A DNA stretch of 32,554 nt from Ruminococcus sp. Its GTDB lineage: Bacteria > Bacillota > Clostridia > Oscillospirales > Acutalibacteraceae. The stretch is from NCBI GenBank assembly GCA_017473555.1, contig JAFUKO010000116.1, forward strand, positions 1 to 32,554, read 5' to 3'. Positions 7,324 through 15,564 of this stretch are shown here, piece after piece (the first letter of the stretch is position 1; each line of letters starts with the position of its first letter). Both the position numbers and the translations under genes were made by a program. The notes below the pieces were generated by a model. That model worked only from the letters and a program-made list of their open reading frames with translations. It had not been told where the DNA came from and did no database searches.

Positions 7324-9917
7324 AACTCTTAGTAGTAGACGGAAACTCGATATTAAACCGTGCGTTTTACGGAATCAGACCGCTCACAACAAAGGACGGT
7401 ATGTTCACAAATGCAATCTACGGTTTTTTGACAATGCTCGAAAAAATTAAAGCTGACACAACTCCTGACAGAGTAGCTATTGCGTTTGACCTGAAAGCTA
7501 AAACTTTCCGCCACAACGCATACGCTTTGTACAAGGCTAACCGCAAGGGTATGCCTGAGGAGCTTCATATGCAGTTACAACCGCTTAAAGATTTGCTTAC
7601 TGCTCTTGGCTATAAGATTGTCACCTGTGAAGGTTATGAGGCTGACGATATTTTAGGTACACTTGCAAAATCATGTGAAGAAAATGGCGACGAGTGTGTT
7701 ATTGCAACAGGAGACAGGGACAGCCTACAGCTTGTATCAGACAGAGTATCTGTGCGTTTGGCTAAGAACCTAAACGGCACTATGATTTATACACCTGATA
7801 TTGTAAAAGAGGAGTACGGTGTTACACCTAAAGAGCTGATTGAAATAAAAGCAATTCAGGGTGATACATCCGATAATATCCCGGGTGTTGCGGGTATAGG
7901 TCCTAAAGGTGCTACCGAGCTGATTCAGAAATTCAAGACAGTAGAATACATCTACGAGCACATTGACGAACTGGATATAAAAGAAAATATGCGTAAAAAG
8001 CTTGTTGCGAGCAAAGACAACGCTCTGATAAGCCGTATGTTAGGTGAAATCTGTGTCACTGCACCAGTGGACACAAACCTCGATTCCTACGTTGTGACAG
8101 ACGGCGACAAAGCTGAAGCATCTAAAATGATGGGCAGACTCGAACTTTTCTCGCTGATAAGTAAGCTGGGACTCGACAAAGTTGATGACGCTCACATTGA
8201 AGTTGAGGAAAAGACGGTCAGCTTTGATGTTGTAGAGCTTGATTTTGAAAATTCTGTAAAAGAAATAAAATCACACATTAAGAATAATTCAGCACCGCTG
8301 TGCGTGTATGCCCACTTTGAGGGTGACGATGTGCTTAACAAGACACTTGTTTACTCAGCCTGTGTCCTTGATAAAAAGATTGTTTTGTGCAAAGACCCTG
8401 CACTCTTGTGCGAAGTGCTCAAGAGCGAGAAGATTGAAAAAGAAGTATTTTCTTCTAAAGAATTATTCTCTTACGCTGATTTGAATAACTTTGAGGTAAA
8501 GAGCCTGACTTTTGATATCTCGCTTGCAGGATATTTGCTCAACCCTAACGCTTCTTCCTACGATTTAGAAAAGCTCTGTGCTCAGTACGAGGTAAGAGTT
8601 CCTGTTGTAAATGACGAGAAGTATAAGGACTACGCAGTAATCGGTGCTATGCCTGAGCTGTGTGAGATTTTAAAGAAGAATATCGACGACGCTGACCAAG
8701 GCTCGCTTTTACACGATATCGAAATTCCGCTTGCAAATGTTCTGGCTAAAATGGAGAACATCGGCTTTGCGGTGGATGTACAGGGTATCACAAAATACGG
8801 CGAAGATATAAAAGCACAGGTCGATAATCTTGAGCAGGAGATTTACTCCCAGATTGGCTATGAGTTTAACATCAATTCTCCAAAACAGCTTGCTGTTGCA
8901 CTGTTTGAAGACTTGGGACTCCCTGCTAAAAAGAAAACAAAAAGCGGATATTCCACAAACGCAGACGTGCTTGAGAGTTTAGTGAATTACCACCCTGTAA
9001 TTTCAATGATTCTGCAGTACAGAACGCTCGCAAAGTTGAAGTCAACCTACTGTGACTCTCTCATAAAGGTAGTCAGAGAGGACGGACGAATCCACTCGTC
9101 GTTCAACCAGACTGAAACTCGTACAGGACGTATCAGCTCAACTGAGCCTAATTTGCAGAACATTCCTGTCAGAACAGAGCTTGGCAGAGAGCTTAGACGC
9201 TTTTTCGTTGCAAAAGATGATTGCGTGCTGATTGATGCCGACTACTCACAGATTGAGCTCAGAGTGCTCGCTCATATTTCAAATGACGAGAATATGTGCA
9301 AAGCGTTTACCGATAATGTTGACATCCACTCTGTGACAGCGTCACAGGTGTTCAATATGCCACTTAATATGGTCACACCGATTATGCGTTCAAGAGCAAA
9401 GGCGGTCAACTTCGGTATCGTTTACGGCATCGGTGCATTCTCACTTGCTAAAGACATCGGCGTTACTAATAAAGAAGCATCAAACTATATTAAATCATAC
9501 CTTGCTCATTATAGTGGCATCGACTCATATATGAAGAACATCATCGAACTCGCAAAAGTTGAGGGCTATGTCGAAACATTGTTTAAAAGAAGAAGATACC
9601 TGCCTGAGCTTACTGCATCTAACCACATCACCCGTGCGTTTGGTGAGCGAGTAGCTCGAAATGCTCCAATTCAGGGCACAGCCGCTGATATCATTAAAAT
9701 AGCAATGGTCAAGGTTGACAAGAGATTAAAAGACGAGGGGCTTTCTGCTCGACTGATTTTACAGGTGCACGACGAACTGATTGTCGAAGCTCCAGCGTAT
9801 GAGTCTATGATTGTTGCGATGATTTTACAAGAAGAGATGGAAAACGCCGCAAAACTTAATGTTCCGCTTGTTGCCGAGGCAAAAGTCGGCAAAACTTGGT
9901 TTGACGCAAAGGATTGA
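7320..9917 (+). CDS. polA: DNA polymerase I
   Basis: 865 residues. Fills gaps and removes RNA primers in replication and repair. N-terminal 5' nuclease (about 1-285; VVDGNSILNRAFYG, GVAGIGPKGA), middle 3'-5' exonuclease-like domain (about 290-460) and C-terminal polymerase. Polymerase motifs are intact: motif A DADYSQIELR with D641, motif B RSRAKAVNFGIVYG, motif C QVHDELIVE with D818. The exonuclease domain lacks the acidic DxE motif, so proofreading is probably absent, as in several Bacillus and Thermus PolA proteins. It overlaps alr by 4 nt and is followed four bases later by the phosphatase gene. Confidence 0.97.
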   Translation: MKLLVVDGNSILNRAFYGIRPLTTKDGMFTNAIYGFLTMLEKIKADTTPDRVAIAFDLKAKTFRHNAYALYKANRKGMPEELHMQLQPLKDLLTALGYKIVTCEGYEADDILGTLAKSCEENGDECVIATGDRDSLQLVSDRVSVRLAKNLNGTMIYTPDIVKEEYGVTPKELIEIKAIQGDTSDNIPGVAGIGPKGATELIQKFKTVEYIYEHIDELDIKENMRKKLVASKDNALISRMLGEICVTAPVDTNLDSYVVTDGDKAEASKMMGRLELFSLISKLGLDKVDDAHIEVEEKTVSFDVVELDFENSVKEIKSHIKNNSAPLCVYAHFEGDDVLNKTLVYSACVLDKKIVLCKDPALLCEVLKSEKIEKEVFSSKELFSYADLNNFEVKSLTFDISLAGYLLNPNASSYDLEKLCAQYEVRVPVVNDEKYKDYAVIGAMPELCEILKKNIDDADQGSLLHDIEIPLANVLAKMENIGFAVDVQGITKYGEDIKAQVDNLEQEIYSQIGYEFNINSPKQLAVALFEDLGLPAKKKTKSGYSTNADVLESLVNYHPVISMILQYRTLAKLKSTYCDSLIKVVREDGRIHSSFNQTETRTGRISSTEPNLQNIPVRTELGRELRRFFVAKDDCVLIDADYSQIELRVLAHISNDENMCKAFTDNVDIHSVTASQVFNMPLNMVTPIMRSRAKAVNFGIVYGIGAFSLAKDIGVTNKEASNYIKSYLAHYSGIDSYMKNIIELAKVEGYVETLFKRRRYLPELTASNHITRAFGERVARNAPIQGTAADIIKIAMVKVDKRLKDEGLSARLILQVHDELIVEAPAYESMIVAMILQEEMENAAKLNVPLVAEAKVGKTWFDAKD

Positions 9918-9921
9918 TATT

Positions 9922-10371
9922 ATGAAAAACGTATTATTTGTCTGCACAGGCAACACCTGTCGCAGTCCTATGGCAGAAGCTATTTTCAATGATATATGCG
10001 AAAAAAACGGCTTGCCACATCATGCACGTTCAGCAGGTGTCGCTACAGTAAACGGCATACCTGCCGCTAAAAATGCTATTGAAACTATGGCAAATATGGG
10101 AATAGATTTAACACAGCACAAGGCACGATTTCTGCCTAATGTGAAGCTGTCTGATTACGATTTGTTTGTGACTATGAATTACGACCAGGCGACTTTAGTT
10201 GAGAGCTTAGGCGTACCTAAGGAATTTATCAGAGTTCTCGAGAAAGCTCCTACCGATAAGTACGATATCGAAATCGGTATCGCTGACCCATTTGGTGGCG
10301 ATATGCTCGCATACAAAAAATGTGCCGAAGATTTAAAGGTCACAATAGCTGAGCTTATTAAAACATTATGA
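9922..10371 (+). CDS. Low-molecular-weight phosphatase, YwlE-like (protein-arginine phosphatase type)
   Basis: 149 residues from ATG 9922, four bases after polA, with AAAGGA upstream. The start fits because the P-loop follows at once: C8-TGNTC-R14 (CX5R) with S15. The late catalytic acid is in the DPF motif near residue 118. The P-loop residue that is usually Ile in tyrosine phosphatases of this fold is Thr (T12, CTGNTCRS), as in B. subtilis YwlE, where this Thr favours phospho-arginine. Arginine phosphatase activity is therefore likely but inferred; the kinase McsB is not in the window. It overlaps rimI by 4 nt (ATGA). Confidence 0.88.
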   Translation: MKNVLFVCTGNTCRSPMAEAIFNDICEKNGLPHHARSAGVATVNGIPAAKNAIETMANMGIDLTQHKARFLPNVKLSDYDLFVTMNYDQATLVESLGVPKEFIRVLEKAPTDKYDIEIGIADPFGGDMLAYKKCAEDLKVTIAELIKTL

Positions 10372-10808
10372 TTATATGTAAAATGACACCAGAGCACCTT
10401 CTCGGTGTTATGGCGGTAGAAAACAGCAGTTTTACTCATCCATGGAGTGAAAACGGCTTTGTTGATGAGATAGAAAAGGAAAGCTCCTTTTGCTATGTAG
10501 CTCTTCAAAATGACACGGTAGTAGGCTTTGCAGTACTTGAAACTGTGCTTGATGAGGGCAACCTGCTCGATATTGCGGTCGATGAAAAGTATCGCAGACA
10601 AGGTATAGCAAGAAAGCTATTCAAAGAGCTTTTTAAAGTAGCGGATGAAAAAAAGCTCAGCTTCATCACGCTTGAAGTAAGAGAAAGCAGCACGCCCGCT
10701 ATCTCGCTGTATGAGGCACACGGTTTTGAAAGGGTAGGAGTACGCAGAAATTACTACTCTAAACCAACCGAAAACGCTGTGCTGATGACAAAGTATTTTA
10801 ACCTGTAA
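10368..10808 (+). CDS. rimI: Ribosomal-protein-alanine N-acetyltransferase RimI
   Basis: 146 residues, GNAT fold. RimI acetylates the N-terminus of ribosomal protein S18 using acetyl-CoA; homologues may have broader targets. The acetyl-CoA pyrophosphate loop is RRQGIA (76-81). The C-terminal half has the RimI-typical EVRESSTPAISLYEAHGF and RRNYYS segments. ATG overlaps the preceding stop by 4 nt. The pairing with tsaD directly downstream is the common Firmicute arrangement (often tsaE-tsaB-rimI-tsaD); tsaB and tsaE are absent here, with polA and the phosphatase in their place. Confidence 0.93.
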   Translation: MIICKMTPEHLLGVMAVENSSFTHPWSENGFVDEIEKESSFCYVALQNDTVVGFAVLETVLDEGNLLDIAVDEKYRRQGIARKLFKELFKVADEKKLSFITLEVRESSTPAISLYEAHGFERVGVRRNYYSKPTENAVLMTKYFNL

Positions 10809-10818
10809 GGTGATTGTT

Positions 10819-11832
10819 ATGAGAATTTTATCTATAGAAAGCAGTTGTGACGAAACAGCCGCAGCAGTAGTCGATGACGGCAGAGAGGTTATCTCCTCAG
10901 TTATTGCATCTCAGGTCGAAGAGCACAAGCTCTACGGCGGTGTTGTGCCTGAGATTGCGTCCAGACGACACGCAGAGTCTATCGTCGGTGTTGTAAACGA
11001 AGCGTTAGAAAAAGCGGATACCACACTAGATGACATCGATGCTATCGCTGTGACACACGCACCCGGACTTATCGGTGCACTTTTAGTCGGAGTTAACTTT
11101 GCAAAAGGTCTGTCACTTGCTACTAAAAAACCGCTTGTGCCTGTGCACCATCTGCGTTCTCACATAGCGGCTAACTATATTTCACATAAAGAATTAAAAC
11201 CGCCGTTTTTATGCCTTGTAGTATCTGGCGGTCACAGCCATATCGTTATGGTTGAAAGCTACACAAAGATGCGTATCATCGGCCGCACTCGTGATGATGC
11301 CGCAGGCGAGGCTTTTGACAAGGCGGCTCGTACTATGGGTATTCCATATCCGGGCGGTATTATGCTTGACAAAATCGCAGAGCAGGGTGATGAAAACGCA
11401 TTCAAGTTACCTCATCCTAAGGTTGACGATGCACCGTATGATTTCTCGTTCTCGGGACTTAAGACCGCTGTTATAAACATCATCCATAATATGGAGCAAA
11501 AAGGCGAGACGGTTCCTAAAGAGGACGTTTGTGCGAGCTTTAGAAAAGCTGTTGTCGATTGCCTGACCAAGAATTTTATCAAAGCGGCAGAAGATTTAGG
11601 TGTCAAAACACTGGTGACAGCAGGCGGTGTTTCTGCAAACTCACTTTTAAGACGAGAGCTTCAAAAAGCGTGTGAAGAAAAGGGCTTTGAGCTTTATATG
11701 CCTGATTTGTCGCTGTGTGGTGACAACGCCGCTATGGTAGGCTCACAGGGATACTATGAATATCTCTCAGGAAACATCGCACCACTTGATTTGAACGCTG
11801 TTGCGACACTACTGATTGATTACAGAGAATAA
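10819..11832 (+). CDS. tsaD: tRNA N6-threonylcarbamoyladenosine transferase subunit TsaD
   Basis: 337 residues from ATG 10819; an in-frame GTG at 10810 overlaps the AAGGTG ribosome site and is rejected. TsaD transfers the threonylcarbamoyl group to A37 of ANN-decoding tRNAs, with TsaB and TsaE. ASKHA fold: N-terminal ILSIESSCDET, metal-binding H111-X3-H115 (HHLRSH), SGGHSH nucleotide motif and the C-terminal GGVSANSLLR and GDNAAMV segments. Length is normal. It starts ten bases after rimI. Essential in most bacteria. Confidence 0.97.
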   Translation: MRILSIESSCDETAAAVVDDGREVISSVIASQVEEHKLYGGVVPEIASRRHAESIVGVVNEALEKADTTLDDIDAIAVTHAPGLIGALLVGVNFAKGLSLATKKPLVPVHHLRSHIAANYISHKELKPPFLCLVVSGGHSHIVMVESYTKMRIIGRTRDDAAGEAFDKAARTMGIPYPGGIMLDKIAEQGDENAFKLPHPKVDDAPYDFSFSGLKTAVINIIHNMEQKGETVPKEDVCASFRKAVVDCLTKNFIKAAEDLGVKTLVTAGGVSANSLLRRELQKACEEKGFELYMPDLSLCGDNAAMVGSQGYYEYLSGNIAPLDLNAVATLLIDYRE

Positions 11833-11845
11833 GACAGTATATAAA
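11816..11845 (+). promoter_or_regulatory. Possible internal promoter before the transglutaminase gene
   Basis: TTGATT (11816-11821), 18-bp spacer, TATAAA (11840-11845), overlapping the end of tsaD. The 43-bp gap here is the widest in the operon, which fits an extra start of transcription. An inverted repeat AGTATA/TATACT around the -10 might be an operator. Confidence 0.35.
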
Positions 11846-11875
11846 AGTATACTATTATAAGAGAGGGGTGACGAT

Positions 11876-13231
11876 ATGAAAAAGCTGAGTGTTAAAATCA
11901 CAGCCTTTGTGCTGTGTATTCTTATGTGCGTGTCGCTTTGTTCATGTGATATGATAAACTCAGCGATTGAGTCTGTAACTGATACCGTATCGTCGCTCGT
12001 TGCCCCAAAAGGTATGGTCGAGGATATATCGCTTGGTTATACTGAAATGGATAGCACGCCTTATTCTTATTCACCGCATTACACTCCGTTTTTGTGCAGA
12101 GAGTCATACAACTGCTTAGAAAATGACAAAATGCGTGAGCTTTACGATATGCTGTATGAGTCGGCGTTTTTTGTATATCCAAGGTCTTTTTCAAACGCTG
12201 AGTACAAGTGCAGACAGGTAGTGTTGCTTGAATCCCAGCTTAGCGAAGCTCAGATACGTTTAGTGATTAAAGCGTTGACAGATGATAATCCTCAGGTGTT
12301 CTGGCTGTCCACAACATTCGGCTTTTTAGTCAGTCCTGCTGAAAACTACACAGCAGTTCAGCTTTACTCAAGGTCGCATCCTGAAATACTCAAAGAGGAT
12401 ATCTCAAAGCTTAAAGCAGAGGTTGATGAATTTTTCGAGTCTGTCGAAAGCGGACTTTCACAGTACGAAAGAGAAAAGTACGCCCACAATTTCATACTTG
12501 AAAAATGTGAGTACGATGATTCGCTTAAAGATACGCTCACTGTCCCAAAGGGCAAGGAAGCCGCTTTTGACCCATATGGGGTTATGGTTGATGGAGTGGC
12601 TGTGTGCGAGGGATATGCCCGCACATTCCAGCTTTTGTGCAACGGTCTGGGACTCAAGTGTATTAACATAATCGGCGAGAGTGAGGGTGAACTCCATATG
12701 TGGAACGCTGTCGAGCTTGACGGCGACTACTACTATGTTGACCCTACATGGGACGATAAAGACGACGAAGCCTTTATGTACGATTACTTTAACATAAGTG
12801 AAAAACAGCTTTTATACGATCACGATTTTTCAGCTTTGAGCGAAGATATGAGCGATGAGGAAATCTGTGGCGAGGGCAGAGTCAACGCATTGACGTCGAA
12901 TTTCTTTATCCCTAAATGTACGTCAACAGCGTATAATTACTACATCAGGGAGAGCGCTCACCTGAGTAACTACGAGGGCGAGAAAGTTAAAGAAAAACTA
13001 CTTCAGTCAGCACTTAATAAAGAAAAGTATTTCAACTTTTATATCGACCCTAAAGAGCTGACTTACGAGTACGCTGTGGACCAGCTTTTCTTTTCATATC
13101 CGCAGTACTTTTTCAAATACGTTGACGATGTTAACTACGAGTTGCCTGACTATTCGCTCGATAAAAACAATCTGTCATTTTATCAAAAAGAGCAGATTAG
13201 TGTAGTTACGATTATGCTAAAATACGTGTAA
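11876..13231 (+). CDS. Transglutaminase-like lipoprotein
   Basis: 451 residues. A type II signal peptide ends at lipobox LCSC (lipidated C24), so the protein should be anchored on the outer face of the membrane. A transglutaminase/protease-like core has its triad in order: C244 (VCEGYA), H274 (LHMWN) and D289 (VDPTWDD). About 200 residues of helical sequence precede it and about 160 follow. Such proteins may be cysteine peptidases or peptide/wall modifiers; no substrate can be named. Strong site GAGGGGTGA before the ATG. It is an odd secreted member of an otherwise cytosolic housekeeping operon and may have its own promoter. Confidence 0.88.
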   Translation: MKKLSVKITAFVLCILMCVSLCSCDMINSAIESVTDTVSSLVAPKGMVEDISLGYTEMDSTPYSYSPHYTPFLCRESYNCLENDKMRELYDMLYESAFFVYPRSFSNAEYKCRQVVLLESQLSEAQIRLVIKALTDDNPQVFWLSTTFGFLVSPAENYTAVQLYSRSHPEILKEDISKLKAEVDEFFESVESGLSQYEREKYAHNFILEKCEYDDSLKDTLTVPKGKEAAFDPYGVMVDGVAVCEGYARTFQLLCNGLGLKCINIIGESEGELHMWNAVELDGDYYYVDPTWDDKDDEAFMYDYFNISEKQLLYDHDFSALSEDMSDEEICGEGRVNALTSNFFIPKCTSTAYNYYIRESAHLSNYEGEKVKEKLLQSALNKEKYFNFYIDPKELTYEYAVDQLFFSYPQYFFKYVDDVNYELPDYSLDKNNLSFYQKEQISVVTIMLKYV

Positions 13232-13254
13232 AGATTTAAGTAAGAGGTATATGT

Positions 13255-13665
13255 ATGGTTATAATTTCAGTTGATTTAGGCAAAGCCAGAACAGGTCTTG
13301 CTATCAGCGACAAAACAGGATTTTTAGCTTCACCGCTATGTATGATTGAAGAAAAAAGTCCGACAAAGCTACTCAGCAAAGTAGCCGATGCGGTTATAGA
13401 AAATAAGGCAGAGCTTATAGTCGTCGGACTGCCTAAGAATATGGACGGCAGTGAGGGCGACAGTGCTAAAAACGCAAGAGAGTTTGCCTTGTCACTTAGC
13501 GAAAAGACAGGTGTAAAAACCATTATGCAGGACGAGCGTGGCACTACAATCACTGCACACTCGTATTTGTCCCAGCGTGATGTCAAAGGCAAAAAACGTA
13601 AGGCACAGGTTGATATTGTAGCGGCATCTATTATTTTACAGGACTATCTGGATTCACACCGATAA
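13255..13665 (+). CDS. ruvX: RuvX/YqgF family Holliday junction resolvase-like protein
   Basis: 136 residues, normal for YqgF. RNase H-like fold: first Asp in ISVDLGKARTGLA, then LIVVGLPKNMDGSEG, QDERGTT, and a final Asp in KAQVDIVAASIILQ. Family members have been tied both to Holliday junction resolution and to pre-16S rRNA 5'-end processing; sequence does not decide between them. AGAGG precedes the ATG. It begins 23 bases after the lipoprotein gene and belongs to the operon. Confidence 0.95.
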   Translation: MVIISVDLGKARTGLAISDKTGFLASPLCMIEEKSPTKLLSKVADAVIENKAELIVVGLPKNMDGSEGDSAKNAREFALSLSEKTGVKTIMQDERGTTITAHSYLSQRDVKGKKRKAQVDIVAASIILQDYLDSHR

Positions 13666-13691
13666 CACGGTTTACATATAAGGAGGATATT

Positions 13692-13904
13692 ATGACACAG
13701 GAATTAATCGAGAAGATAAACACCCTCGCTAAGAAAAAGAAAACGGAAGGCTTAACACAAGAGGAACAAAAGCTTCAGAAAGAGCTGTACAAAGAGTACC
13801 TCACACAGTTTCGTTCAGGCTTTAAAGCTCAGCTTAATAACGTTGACGTTAAGTTTCCTGACGGCAAGGTTGTACCGCTCACTGATCTTAACAAGAAAAA
13901 ATAA
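13692..13904 (+). CDS. DUF896 (YnzC-like) small protein
   Basis: 70 residues, matching the family length, with a strong AAGGAGG ribosome site. Predicted helical hairpin (LIEKINTLAKKKK, LTQEEQKLQKEL) followed by the family-typical QFRSGFKAQL and a lysine-rich end. Cytosolic; function of DUF896 is not established (B. subtilis YnzC is expressed in the SOS yneA operon). Last gene of the alr operon; a strong terminator starts seven bases after the stop. Confidence 0.92.
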   Translation: MTQELIEKINTLAKKKKTEGLTQEEQKLQKELYKEYLTQFRSGFKAQLNNVDVKFPDGKVVPLTDLNKKK

Positions 13905-13910
13905 AGCAGT

Positions 13911-13953
13911 AAAAAATCCCACCCAAGTGTTTATGCTTGAGTGGGATTTTTTT
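13911..13953. terminator. Strong bidirectional terminator between DUF896 and the envelope operon
   Basis: AAAAAATCCCAC-CCAAG pairs with CTTGA-GTGGGATTTTTTT around loop TGTTTATG, with one internal mismatch. A6 and T7 flanks make it functional in both directions, ending the alr operon (plus) and the DUF2079-to-ligase operon (minus). Confidence 0.93.
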
Positions 13954-13965
13954 ATGTTGTTAAGA

Positions 13966-15561
13966 TTATTCCAAACGGTTAATAGGGTTTGACTCTCTTG
14001 CTAAACATTCGCTCAGTGCGATGAAGATGAAGAGAAACGGTGTGACAATCGGGTTGTAGATGTTTACAACAGATTGTGCGGCGTAAGTGATAACAGGGAA
14101 GACAAAAATCAGAGCAAGCTCGTTTTTGAGTGATACTTTAAAGCTCCTGTAAACGCTTGTTATAAGAATAGCAAGGTAGGATAAAAGTCCCAGCACACCC
14201 TGTGTCACAAGGTAGTTTAAAAATTCGCTGTGGATGCAGTTTGTTGAGCCGTTGTTGAATCTGATGCTCAGCTCCTCAAAATACGGTTCAAAAACATGGT
14301 AGAAGGTGTCGCAGCCGCTACCAAACATTATGTGAATAAAGTCAAAGTCAAAGAACTCTTTCATGCCGTTTATCCAGAAAAAGCCTCGGTGAGTACCCCA
14401 TCTGTCATCAAAACGCAGTATCTGGGACAGAGAGCCGATGTCAGATGTAGTGTCAACAAATGTATAGTAGTAGAGATAATACGAGAATACACCCACTGCA
14501 ATAACACCGATTAAAGAGATTGTAGCCGTCAGCGTATTTTTGAGTGCCTTGGAATTGACAAATTTTCGGTCTTTATAGAAAAACAACAGGCACGTGATTA
14601 CGGCACACAAGGTGATGATAACGTAAATCTTGTTGCTGTATACAAGCATCTCGCCGATTCTTTCAAAGCCCTTTGATTTGTCTTTCATAATGAAAGAGAA
14701 AGCTTTAAGCAGTAAGCCTGATGTGAACATTATGGTCAGAGCAAAGAAAAACCATCTCAGCAGGTGTGGTTTTCTCACACATACAAGTGCCATAACAAAC
14801 AACATAGTGAAAAATCCGATGTAGCCTGAGTTTGAGCCTGCAACCAGCAGTCCGCAGTAAGCAAAGGCGATTGAAACCGCTGAGAGGATTTTTACATATC
14901 GTTTTTTCTGTACGACAAACATCATCATAGAAAACGGCAGAAATACGCACATATATGATGCTATTGTGTTTTTGTTGCCGATTGTTGTGCCAAAGTCATT
15001 TATGACATCCTGAGAGTAGCCTGTCATTATGCCCAGCGGGTCAATGTAGAAAAAGTGCAGTACCGCAAGTCCTGAGATAAGACAGCCGAAAACCAGAAAT
15101 GCTAAAAGCACATAGTTTTTGAAGTAGTAGTATCTAGAGAGTATGAAGTACATCGCTGTGTATAAAAACAGCAGTATAAGTCCGTTATCTCTGCCTGCAC
15201 CTCCTGTTAAGGAGTCGAGCTTGTAGTCGCTCACGATTGTTGTGATGCAAGCAAAAGCAAAAAAGCATAGAAATGCTATGTCGGTAGAAGATACATCAAA
15301 AAACTTTTTGTGCTCAACTACTCTGTTTTGTGGGGGAGCGTTTTTATCCAGATAGTACGATAGTGAGATGACAACGATGCTTATTATAAGTGCACCTGTC
15401 AGTGATATGTACAGGTAGAATTTATCGTTTCTCGCACTGGCGTACTGATTAGTAAGAAAAACCTCAAAGAACGTGAACATCACAAGCAGGTAGTAGTTAA
15501 CCATTGAGTGACGCATATTGTAGCTTGATTTTTTCTGTACATTTTGTTTTTTATCAGCCAT
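13966..15561 (-). CDS. O-antigen ligase/polymerase-like (Wzy/WaaL) membrane protein
   Basis: 531 residues with about 12 hydrophobic segments. The O-antigen ligase superfamily signature is visible: GNKNTIASY near residue 190, a large extracellular loop between roughly 370 and 440, and the conserved His motif starting at H444 (HSEFLNYLVTQGVLG). Enzymes of this GT-C-like fold polymerise or transfer lipid-linked glycans outside the membrane. In a Gram-positive cell, the acceptor would be a wall or membrane polymer rather than lipid A. ATG is three bases after the EEP stop. Last gene of a four-gene operon; acceptor and donor are unknown. Confidence 0.85.
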   Translation of the reverse strand: MADKKQNVQKKSSYNMRHSMVNYYLLVMFTFFEVFLTNQYASARNDKFYLYISLTGALIISIVVISLSYYLDKNAPPQNRVVEHKKFFDVSSTDIAFLCFFAFACITTIVSDYKLDSLTGGAGRDNGLILLFLYTAMYFILSRYYYFKNYVLLAFLVFGCLISGLAVLHFFYIDPLGIMTGYSQDVINDFGTTIGNKNTIASYMCVFLPFSMMMFVVQKKRYVKILSAVSIAFAYCGLLVAGSNSGYIGFFTMLFVMALVCVRKPHLLRWFFFALTIMFTSGLLLKAFSFIMKDKSKGFERIGEMLVYSNKIYVIITLCAVITCLLFFYKDRKFVNSKALKNTLTATISLIGVIAVGVFSYYLYYYTFVDTTSDIGSLSQILRFDDRWGTHRGFFWINGMKEFFDFDFIHIMFGSGCDTFYHVFEPYFEELSIRFNNGSTNCIHSEFLNYLVTQGVLGLLSYLAILITSVYRSFKVSLKNELALIFVFPVITYAAQSVVNIYNPIVTPFLFIFIALSECLARESNPINRLE

Positions 15562-15564
15562 AGT

